Positions 7,539 through 15,403 of a stretch of 34,674 bases of DNA are shown in pieces. The DNA is from Clostridia bacterium (GTDB lineage Bacteria > Bacillota > Clostridia > Oscillospirales > Acutalibacteraceae), in contig JAFQQM010000025.1 of the NCBI GenBank assembly GCA_017410585.1, positions 1 to 34,674 on the forward strand, in the 5' to 3' direction. Below the pieces are notes generated by a model, which was not told the origin of the DNA, made no database searches, and saw nothing but the letters and a program-made list of their open reading frames with translations. The first letter of the stretch is position 1; every line of letters begins with the position of its first letter. The position numbers and the translations under genes are program-made.

Positions 7539-8498
7539 GTGCCGACAAGTGGTAGAAGATTTCAGTTTGATATGCTGTACGAGAGCAACGAGGGCGGTGA
7601 CGCCCGCCGGTTCGGAGGGATCGACCTTTTTCAGGCCGGCGACGTTTCCTTTGTCAGCGGTTATGAGATTCCTTCGCATACGCAATGGTGCCATGAGTTC
7701 AGTTACGTGATTAGCGGAGAAGGTTACTTTACGACCGATAACGAGACCGACCTGTTGGTGGAGGGGGATATTCATTTCTGCCCCGCCGGCAAGACGCATG
7801 CGATCCGCACCACCAACGGTTCGGATCTGCGCTATGCCTATATCGGTTTTACCTTTAACGAGAAGGCCGACGAGGACGAGGAACTGCGTAAACTGAAGGA
7901 ATACTACGAAAAACTGGCGTATTACAAGGTGACCGACTCCCATAATCTGGTGGTGCCGCTGTTCCGTAATCTGGATGAGTTGTACGGTCGGGAGAGTTTT
8001 TATAACACCATGGTGGCGGCCTATCTGGTGCAACTGTTGGTGTTGGTCTACCGTTGCTTTGACGCGCAACCGAAAAGTGAGTACTTCCCGCCGGTATCCG
8101 AAAAGAACGTCAGCCAATCGATGTATGCGGTTGCCAAATACATCGACAAGCACATTTTTGAGAGCATCAACGTGCAAAAATTGGCGCAGGAGATCGGCTA
8201 CAACTATTCGTATCTGTCGGATGCGTTTTGCCGCTGTAACGGTATCACCATCCGCAAATATATCAGCAATCGCAAAATACAAAAGGCGATCGAACTGATG
8301 TGTTGCGGAAAGTTGTCGGTGGTGCAGGTGTCCAATCGCCTGCAATATGCTACCGTGCAATCTTTCAGCAAAGCGTTTAAACGTACGATGGGGTGTTCCC
8401 CCACCGAATTTTTGCGGCAGCAGGCTGCCGGCAAGCCGGCGGACCCGTCCTCTTCCGAGAACGAGCCGACCGAGGATCCCCCTAAATCCAATGAGTAA
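7539..8498 (+). CDS. AraC-family transcriptional regulator with cupin sensor domain
   Basis: This cytosolic DNA-binding protein of 319 residues has an N-terminal cupin-like ligand domain (about 25-110, with IPSHTQWCHEF and the HFCPAGKTHAI core), a helical linker, and a C-terminal double helix-turn-helix at about 195-295. The latter includes the typical SYLSDAF and VQSFSKAFKR...GCSPTEF elements. Such proteins usually activate carbohydrate operons after binding a sugar. GTG 7539 has AAAAGGGAAG upstream. It is the second gene of the operon, so it probably regulates its own transcription unit and, through the shared box, the gene at 1782. It has the same architecture as the regulator at 29581-30519. 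Both the ligand and the target sites are inferred. Confidence 0.92.
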   Translation: MPTSGRRFQFDMLYESNEGGDARRFGGIDLFQAGDVSFVSGYEIPSHTQWCHEFSYVISGEGYFTTDNETDLLVEGDIHFCPAGKTHAIRTTNGSDLRYAYIGFTFNEKADEDEELRKLKEYYEKLAYYKVTDSHNLVVPLFRNLDELYGRESFYNTMVAAYLVQLLVLVYRCFDAQPKSEYFPPVSEKNVSQSMYAVAKYIDKHIFESINVQKLAQEIGYNYSYLSDAFCRCNGITIRKYISNRKIQKAIELMCCGKLSVVQVSNRLQYATVQSFSKAFKRTMGCSPTEFLRQQAAGKPADPSSSENEPTEDPPKSNE

Positions 8499-8510
8499 GG
8501 AGTGAAAGAT

Positions 8511-11393
8511 ATGCGTTTCGGCAAACGGAAAGCTTTATCGCTGCTGTTGGCGGCGGTGCTGTTGCTGACTTGTTTCCCGTTGTCCGCTTCGGCGGCGCCG
8601 GCGGAACCTGATCTGTCGCCGCTGGCGACACCGTCGACCGATACGCTGTCGCTTCCTTCGTACTACGAATACCAAAAGAGCATCACCGTACAGCCGGCAA
8701 CGCAACCGTTGCCGCTGTCGGTGGCGCAGGCCACCTTGTCGGCGGAGGATGCCGAGACGGTGACCTATCTGGAAAAGCCGGCGGTGCGGTTATCCCCTTC
8801 CGGATATCTGGAATGGACGGTTTCGGTTCCGACCGATGCCACCTACCTTGTTTCGCTGACCTATGCCTCGGAGCAGGGGATCGGACAGATGCTGGAACTG
8901 ATGATGACGGTGGATGGAGAATATCCGTTCCGTGAAGCGACCGGTCTGACTCTGAAGCGGCTGTGGCAGGATGCCACCGAGATCCGGCAGGATGCCCACG
9001 GCAACGATCTGGTGCCGGAACAGGCCGAACTGTCTGCGTGGCAGACCGCCGATCTGAGCGATACCAGCGGTTACACCAGTGACAGTTATCGTGTGTTGCT
9101 GACCGCCGGTACGCACACACTGCGACTGACGGCGGGGGATTACCCGCTGTATCTGGCGGCGGCGACTTTGGACGTTCCGCCCAAGCGCGCCGACTATGCC
9201 GCCGCCCTTAGCCAATGGCAGGCGGCAGGATATCAACCGCAAGATAACGTGCGGTTGACCTATGCGGCGGAGACGCCGCTGCTCAAATCCGACCGTACCA
9301 TTTTCGCTACCTATGATCTGGGCAACGCCGCCACCGTGCCGAGCGAGCCGGGGGTCATCAAGCGAAACGTGATCGGCGGTACCAACTGGAAAAAAGCGGG
9401 CGAATGGATCACCTACGAGGTGGAAGTACCGGCGGACGGTCTGTACTTGCTTACCTTTAAATACCGACAGAACATCTCGTTGGATATGACCGTCTACCGT
9501 AACGTGTATATCAATGGCGAGATTCCCTATACCGAGTTGGAAGCGGTGGAATTTCCGTATTCTTACCGTTGGCGTAACCTGACGCTGACGGGGAAGGACG
9601 GACAACCGCTGTACGTCAAACTCGATCAAGGCGTCAACACGATCCGGCTGGAGACCACCACCGGCGAGTGGGCGCCCATCTTGCAGGACGTGGATTCGCT
9701 GGCGATGGAGATGAACGACCTGTACCGTCGCATTATTATGGTGACCGGTACCACGCCGGACACTTACCACGATTACCATCTGGAAAGCGAGATTCGCGGG
9801 CTGGGAGAGAAACTGGCCGATCTGGCCAAGCGCACCCACGCGGCGGCGGATGCGTACGAAGCGATCAACGGCGGTGTTTCTCAGCAATCGGCCGTGTTGC
9901 GTACGGTGGCCGATCAGATGGACGTGTTTGCCAAGAAGACCGAAAAGATCCCGAAAGGATTGGCGACCTTCCGCGAGAAGATCACCGCTTTGACCGACTG
10001 GTTGCTCAATAACAAGGAACAACCGCTGGAAATGGACTACTTTATGGTACATAGCGCCGGCGCGGAAATTCCCTCTGCGCGCGGTCACTGGTGGACCAAT
10101 TTGATCTTTGCAATCCGCCGCTTCTTTGCGACCTTCTCGGCCGACTATGCGTCGTTGGAAGATTACGACGAGAACAGCGAACAGCGGATGATCACCGTGT
10201 GGATCAGCGACGGCCGCGATCAGGCGACCATTTTAAAGGATATGATCGCCGATACCTTCACCTCCGAGACCGGTATTGCGGTCAACGTCAATCTGGTGCA
10301 GGGCGGCTTGATCGAAGCGGTGCTGGCGGGGAAGGCTCCCGACGTGGCGATCAACGTAGCACGCGGTCAGCCGGTCAATCTGGCATCCCGCGGTGCGCTG
10401 ATGGATCTGACGCAGTTTACCGAGTTGTCGCAGGTGAGCGAACGCTTTACGGACGACGCGCTGATCCCCTACAGTTACGATGGCGGAGTGTACGCTCTGC
10501 CGATGACCCAGACCTACCAGACGATGTTCTACCGCACGGACATCTTCCGTGAGTTGGGTCTGGAAGTCCCGCAGACGTGGGATGAATTTATGGACGTGGC
10601 TGCGGTGTTGCAGCGAAACAATATGAAGGTCGGTCTGCCGTATACGGCGATCACCGCCGCCGGTGCGGTGGAGGTCGGTGTCGGTGCAAAAGACCTGTAT
10701 CCCTCCCTGTTGATGCAGGGCGGCGGCCGCTTCTACAATGCCGATCTGACCGCCACAGCGTTGGATAATCAGCAAGCGCTGGATGCGTTTGAGACGTGGA
10801 CCGGTTTTTATACCGATTACGGTTTTGATCTGAGTTACGATTTTGCGACGCTGTTCCGTAGCGGCGAGATGCCGCTGTGTATCACCGCCTACCCGATGTA
10901 CGGTACGCTGGCGGCGGTCGCCACCGAGATCCGCGGTTGCTGGGAAATGACTACCCTGCCCGGTACGCCGCAGGAGGATGGCAGCATCGACCGAAGTGTC
11001 GGTGCTTCCGGTTCGGCAGCGGTCATCCTGCGGGATGCGAAGGATCCGGAGGCCTGCTGGCAATTTTTGGAGTGGTTTACGCGCACCGATACGCAGGCTG
11101 ACTACGGTAACCGCTTGGAAAATCAATTAGGCGAAGCCGCCCGCTATGCCTCCGCCAATCTGGCGGCGGTGGAACTGCTCAACTGGAACAGCCAAGAACG
11201 CGCCGTCTTGCGTGAGCAACGGCTGTGGGTCAATGAGATTCCCGAAATTCCGGGCAGTTATTATACGTCCCGCTGTTTGGACAATGCTTTCCGCAGTGTG
11301 GTGTACGATGGCGACAACCCCCGCGAAGTTTTTGAAAAGCAAGTGAAGATCATCAACAGCGAGTTGGAGCGCAAGCGCCTCGAACTGGAATAA
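8511..11393 (+). CDS. Carbohydrate-binding / extracellular solute-binding fusion protein
   Basis: This exported protein of 960 residues is more than twice the usual size of a sugar-binding protein. After a signal peptide (cleavage near ASAAP) come two beta-sandwich regions resembling CBM6/35-type modules (about 45-225 and 265-400), each with the YLVSLTY or LYLLTFKY strand and an internal GxHTLRL or GVNTIRLE strand. A helical region (405-545) follows, then a family-1 solute-binding domain from about 555 with MITVWISDGRD, APDVAINVARG, a YALPMTQTYQTMFYRTD segment and a late FLEWFTR helix. No good lipobox is present: LLTC lies too far from consensus. How it stays at the cell surface is therefore unclear. 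ATG 8511 follows AAGGAG by 8 bases. It should feed the permease pair immediately downstream; the substrate is unknown. Confidence 0.88.
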   Translation: MRFGKRKALSLLLAAVLLLTCFPLSASAAPAEPDLSPLATPSTDTLSLPSYYEYQKSITVQPATQPLPLSVAQATLSAEDAETVTYLEKPAVRLSPSGYLEWTVSVPTDATYLVSLTYASEQGIGQMLELMMTVDGEYPFREATGLTLKRLWQDATEIRQDAHGNDLVPEQAELSAWQTADLSDTSGYTSDSYRVLLTAGTHTLRLTAGDYPLYLAAATLDVPPKRADYAAALSQWQAAGYQPQDNVRLTYAAETPLLKSDRTIFATYDLGNAATVPSEPGVIKRNVIGGTNWKKAGEWITYEVEVPADGLYLLTFKYRQNISLDMTVYRNVYINGEIPYTELEAVEFPYSYRWRNLTLTGKDGQPLYVKLDQGVNTIRLETTTGEWAPILQDVDSLAMEMNDLYRRIIMVTGTTPDTYHDYHLESEIRGLGEKLADLAKRTHAAADAYEAINGGVSQQSAVLRTVADQMDVFAKKTEKIPKGLATFREKITALTDWLLNNKEQPLEMDYFMVHSAGAEIPSARGHWWTNLIFAIRRFFATFSADYASLEDYDENSEQRMITVWISDGRDQATILKDMIADTFTSETGIAVNVNLVQGGLIEAVLAGKAPDVAINVARGQPVNLASRGALMDLTQFTELSQVSERFTDDALIPYSYDGGVYALPMTQTYQTMFYRTDIFRELGLEVPQTWDEFMDVAAVLQRNNMKVGLPYTAITAAGAVEVGVGAKDLYPSLLMQGGGRFYNADLTATALDNQQALDAFETWTGFYTDYGFDLSYDFATLFRSGEMPLCITAYPMYGTLAAVATEIRGCWEMTTLPGTPQEDGSIDRSVGASGSAAVILRDAKDPEACWQFLEWFTRTDTQADYGNRLENQLGEAARYASANLAAVELLNWNSQERAVLREQRLWVNEIPEIPGSYYTSRCLDNAFRSVVYDGDNPREVFEKQVKIINSELERKRLELE

Positions 11394-11416
11394 ACCTAAC
11401 GAAAGGAGAAACCGAT

Positions 11417-12334
11417 ATGCCTAAATTTGTCAGCCGCCCCCGTAAACTGTCTGCCAAATCGGCGGTCAATCTGACGGCCTATGGGATGATGGCACCGTAT
11501 ATGATTCTGTTTCTCCTGCTGACGGTGATTCCGGTAGTGACGGCGATCGGTCTCAGTTTTACCTATTTCAATATGCTGGAGACCCCGAAATTCATTTTCC
11601 TTGAGAATTACGCCCGTATGTTTTTGGATGACGACGTATTCCCCAAGGTGTTGAAAAACACGTTGCTGTTTGCGCTGATCACCGGTCCGGTGAGTTATTT
11701 TATCTCCTTCCTCAGCGCGTGGCTCATCAACGAATTTCCGCCGATGATCCGTTCCTTCTTTACGCTGGCGTTTTATGCGCCGACGTTGACCGGTAACCTG
11801 TATTTCACTTGGACCTACGTCTTTTCGGGTGACCGCTACGGTATTTTGAACAGCATCCTGCTCAACCTCGGTTTGGTGGATGCGCCCATCCAATGGCTCA
11901 GCGACCCCAAGACGATGATGGCCAGTTTGATCGTCATTCAGTTGTGGTCCAGTTTCGGTGTCAGTTTCCTTGCCTTTATTGCGGGTTTCCAGAATATGGA
12001 CCGCAGTTTGTCCGAGGCGGCGGCGATCGACGGTGTTCACAACCGTTGGCAGGAGTTGTGGTACGTGACCCTTCCCTCGATGGCCCCGCAATTGATCTTC
12101 AGTGCGGTGCAACAGATCGGTGCCTGCTTCTCGGTGGGACAGATCGTGCAGGCGCTGTCCGGTTTCCCCACGACCAACTATGCGGCCGACACCATGCTCA
12201 CCTATATGCTGGACGTCGGAACGGTGCGCTTTGAGATGGGTTACGCCTCTGCCATTGCCACCTTCCTGTTCCTGATGATGGTCTTCGTCAACTTTATTAT
12301 CACCCACCTGCTCAAACGTTTCGGTACCACCTGA
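11417..12334 (+). CDS. Sugar ABC transporter permease (MalF/UgpA type), pair 1
   Basis: This integral membrane protein of 305 residues has six predicted helices. The cytoplasmic EAA loop (EAAAIDG ... YVTLPSMAPQ) at about residue 200 is the contact point for the ATPase. It is the first half of importer pair 1, directly downstream of the binding-protein fusion. ATG 11417 has AAAGGAG upstream. No ATP-binding subunit is encoded nearby, so it must use a shared MsmX/UgpC-type ATPase from elsewhere. The family is clear but substrate specificity is not readable. Confidence 0.93.
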   Translation: MPKFVSRPRKLSAKSAVNLTAYGMMAPYMILFLLLTVIPVVTAIGLSFTYFNMLETPKFIFLENYARMFLDDDVFPKVLKNTLLFALITGPVSYFISFLSAWLINEFPPMIRSFFTLAFYAPTLTGNLYFTWTYVFSGDRYGILNSILLNLGLVDAPIQWLSDPKTMMASLIVIQLWSSFGVSFLAFIAGFQNMDRSLSEAAAIDGVHNRWQELWYVTLPSMAPQLIFSAVQQIGACFSVGQIVQALSGFPTTNYAADTMLTYMLDVGTVRFEMGYASAIATFLFLMMVFVNFIITHLLKRFGTT

Positions 12335-12371
12335 GCAGGCCGGTTCAATTCACCGAAAGGAGGGAACACCG

Positions 12372-13244
12372 ATGCGCATACGCCTGCGCCCCAAAAAACT
12401 CAACCGCTCGCTGGGCGGTAATATGGTTATCTTCGTGCTGGTGGCGCTGATGTCGGCATTTATGCTGTTGCCGATCGTCTATACGATCAGTACGGCCTTT
12501 AAGCCGCTGAGCGAGATCTACGTGTTCCCGCCTCACTTTTTCCCGCACAACCCCACCACCGAAAACTTTTTGCAGATCGGTTTGTTGCTGGAGGATTTTT
12601 GGATCCCCTTCTCGCGCTACGTGTTTAACACCATCCTCATCTGCTCGGTGGTGACGTTTGGGCATCTGTTTCTCTCCAGTCTGGCGGCGTATCCGCTGGC
12701 ACGGCTCAATTTCACCGGTCGGCGGTTGATCAGCAGTATCGTCAAACTGTCGCTGCTGTTTACGCCGGCGCTGATGCTGATTCCGCAGTATATCGTGATG
12801 TCCGAGATCAATATTATCAATACCTACTGGGCGTTCATTTTGCCGCAGGTGCAATCGGCGCTCGGCTTGTACTTAATGCAGAACTTTATGTTGCAGGTGC
12901 CGGAAGCGATGCTGGAAGCGGCACGCATCGACGGTGCAAACGAATTTCAGATCTATTCCAAGATCGTGATGCCGAATATCAAACCGGCTTGGCTGACCGT
13001 TATGATCTTTGCCTTCCAGACCATTTGGAATTCCAGCGGCACCACCCTTTCCACCACGTTGGTGTACGACGAAAAGATCAAAATGATCTCCTCGTTGCTT
13101 TCGCAGGTGGTGGCGGGCGGTACCGCCCGTTCGGGCGTCGGCTCGGTCATGGGGCTCATTTTGATGATCCCGCCGCTGGTGCTGTTTATCTGTTGTCAAA
13201 ATCAGGTCATCGAAACGATGTCCACCTCCGGTATGAAGGATTAA
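12372..13244 (+). CDS. Carbohydrate ABC transporter permease (MalG/UgpE type), pair 1
   Basis: The second permease of pair 1 has 290 residues and six helices. Its EAA loop reads EAARIDGANEF...KIVMPNIKPA near residue 180. The N-terminal TAFKPLSEIY segment is common in the MalG branch. ATG 12372 has an AAAGGAGG site upstream, and the gene lies 37 bases after its partner. It forms the heterodimeric channel with the product of 11417. Confidence 0.93.
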   Translation: MRIRLRPKKLNRSLGGNMVIFVLVALMSAFMLLPIVYTISTAFKPLSEIYVFPPHFFPHNPTTENFLQIGLLLEDFWIPFSRYVFNTILICSVVTFGHLFLSSLAAYPLARLNFTGRRLISSIVKLSLLFTPALMLIPQYIVMSEINIINTYWAFILPQVQSALGLYLMQNFMLQVPEAMLEAARIDGANEFQIYSKIVMPNIKPAWLTVMIFAFQTIWNSSGTTLSTTLVYDEKIKMISSLLSQVVAGGTARSGVGSVMGLILMIPPLVLFICCQNQVIETMSTSGMKD

Positions 13245-13277
13245 GTCCCCTTATTTTTACGAAAGGAGTTGACCGGT

Positions 13278-15368
13278 ATGAAAAAGAGTCGGAAACGGCT
13301 GTTATCCTTGTTGACCGCGCTTTTGCTGGTCGGCTCCTGCCTCGGCGTTGCGGCCGAAGGCACCTCCCACTCGTACGTATACGATTCGTGGGATCAGGCG
13401 ATGTCGGTGTCCGCACCGTACGAAGCCACCGATTATCTGGTGGATGCCGCCGTCTTCGGCGGTACGCCGCTCAATCAACCGACCGACGTATTCGTCACCG
13501 GCGATCAACAACTTTTGTACATTCTCGATGAAGGAAACGACCGCATCGTGGTGCTTTCGGCAGAAGGGACCTTCCAGCGGGAGATCCGCCTGCAAAAGGA
13601 CGGACAACCGCTGGCTTTTGAGGCCGCACAAGGTCTGTTTGTGACCGCTGACGGTGTGTTGTACGTGGCGGATAAGGATGCCCGCACCGTATACGTGGCC
13701 TCTCCCGACGGCACCGTGATCGGTGAGATCGGCGCTCCGCCGGCCGATAAGGTGGAGGATAACTTCGAATATACGCCGGTCAGCGTGGTGGTGGATACCG
13801 CCGGTATCATCTACGTGATCTCGTCCAGCGCTTACAACGGTGCGTTGCAATACGATGAACATTATCAATATCTCGGTTACTACGGTGCCGAGAAGGTCAC
13901 GGTTACGGTGGAAGTGCTTATCCGTGAACTGTGGAAGACCCTGCTTTCGGAGGAAGCCGCCTCCGGCTTGAAGCGAAATCTGCCCACCTCGATCATCCGG
14001 CTGGATATCGACTCGGATAATTTTGTCTATACGCTCAAAGGCGGCGACGGCACCGGCACCGGTCAGGTGCGCCGGTTGAATACGCTGGGCGGCAACATTT
14101 TGTACGACGTCAACGGCGAGCCGGGTATGTTCGGCGATCGGGATACCTATTACGATAATACCAACAACGTGACCGTCACCTCTTCGCTGGTCGATCTGGT
14201 GGCAGACGATCACGGCTTTGTGACCGTGCTGGATCACACCTACAACCGGCTGTTGCAGTACGACGGCAATGCCAATCTGCTGTATGCCTTCGGCGGCAGC
14301 GGCACTCGCTACGGCAATTTCAAAAGCCCTGTGGCGGTGGAAACGCTCGGCGATCGCCTGTTGGTACTGGATCAGGAACGGGGTTCGGTGACCGTGCTGA
14401 GTCCGACGCTGTTTGCACAAAACGTCCGCAATGCCACCGTATTGTACGACGAGGGCTTGTACGTGGAGGCGGGCGCTTACTGGCGTGAGGCGCTCAAGAC
14501 CGACGCCTACTACGAACTGGCCAATATCGGCGTGGGCGCCGCCTACGAGGCGGAGGGCGATTACGCCTCCGCCATGCATTACTATGAGATCGGAAACGAT
14601 AAAGCGCGGTATTCCGCTTGTTTTGCGGAGGTCCGCGATCTGTGGATCCGCGAGCACTTTGCGCTGATCTTGGGGGCGGTGGTGTTGGTGCTGCTGGCGA
14701 CAGTGGTACTGGTCAATCTGTCCGAACGCCGGCGCAAGAACGAGTACAACGTGCAGGTCAGTAAATGGCGGTATCCGTTGTACTGCCTCGCACATCCGTT
14801 TAAGGCGTACTACGAGATGAAGGTGGAGAAAAAGGGCTCGATGTTGCTGGCCGGCATCAGCGTGTTGCTGTTCTTCTTCGCCGGCATCGTAAAGGAGCAA
14901 TTTACGGCCTTCCATTTTATGGACGGCGTCAAAGAAAACCTGAACGTTTTGTTGGTGCTGGGCTCGACCGTCGGATTGCTGGCCCTGTTCGTGCTGTGCA
15001 ACTGGGCAGTCAGCACACTGGCAGACGGTGAGGGTAAACTGAAAGAGATCTTTATTTTCAGCGCGTATGCGCTGATCCCGTACAGCATCTGCAGTCTGGC
15101 GTTGACCGGACTGACCCATTTCTTCGCATTGGAAGAAGCCGCCTTTATGGGGGTGATGTGGGTGGTGGCGTACGGCTGGACCGCCATCCATCTGTTTATG
15201 GCGACCCGTGAGGTCCACCAATACAGTGGCCTGAAGGCATTGCTGTTGCTGGGTGGCACGGTATTGGGCATCTATCTGCTGTTATTGCTCATCACCATCG
15301 GTTACAGTTTGTTTGCGCAGTTACTGACCTTTATCACGACGCTGTACAGCGAATTCCGACTACGTTAG
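13278..15368 (+). CDS. Beta-propeller / TPR / Yip1 membrane protein
   Basis: This protein of 696 residues has a signal sequence, an extracellular NHL-type six-bladed beta-propeller at about 45-375 (recurrent PTDVFV, LYILDEGNDRIVVL and LLQYDGNANLLYAFG blades), and a short TPR-like helical segment (387-455, LYVEAGAYWREALK and DYASAMHYYEIG). A transmembrane helix follows at about 460-480, then a C-terminal Yip1-like domain with four or five helices. ATG 13278 follows GAAAGGAG by 9 bases. The propeller probably binds a ligand or partner outside the cell, while the Yip1 part sits in the membrane. The gene lies between the two permease pairs and next to DUF5696, which argues for a structural or sensing role in the uptake complex. 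That role is inference. Confidence 0.85.
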   Translation: MKKSRKRLLSLLTALLLVGSCLGVAAEGTSHSYVYDSWDQAMSVSAPYEATDYLVDAAVFGGTPLNQPTDVFVTGDQQLLYILDEGNDRIVVLSAEGTFQREIRLQKDGQPLAFEAAQGLFVTADGVLYVADKDARTVYVASPDGTVIGEIGAPPADKVEDNFEYTPVSVVVDTAGIIYVISSSAYNGALQYDEHYQYLGYYGAEKVTVTVEVLIRELWKTLLSEEAASGLKRNLPTSIIRLDIDSDNFVYTLKGGDGTGTGQVRRLNTLGGNILYDVNGEPGMFGDRDTYYDNTNNVTVTSSLVDLVADDHGFVTVLDHTYNRLLQYDGNANLLYAFGGSGTRYGNFKSPVAVETLGDRLLVLDQERGSVTVLSPTLFAQNVRNATVLYDEGLYVEAGAYWREALKTDAYYELANIGVGAAYEAEGDYASAMHYYEIGNDKARYSACFAEVRDLWIREHFALILGAVVLVLLATVVLVNLSERRRKNEYNVQVSKWRYPLYCLAHPFKAYYEMKVEKKGSMLLAGISVLLFFFAGIVKEQFTAFHFMDGVKENLNVLLVLGSTVGLLALFVLCNWAVSTLADGEGKLKEIFIFSAYALIPYSICSLALTGLTHFFALEEAAFMGVMWVVAYGWTAIHLFMATREVHQYSGLKALLLLGGTVLGIYLLLLLITIGYSLFAQLLTFITTLYSEFRLR

Positions 15369-15403
15369 TTTCTGTCGAGATCTTATGAAAGGAGGAGATG
15401 GGT

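Noticed and set aside
8511-8600. Lipobox (LLTC) in the binding-protein fusion
   Set aside because: Thr before the Cys is unusual, and a good SPase I site (ASAAP) follows, so ordinary secretion is more likely. I kept it as an open point only.
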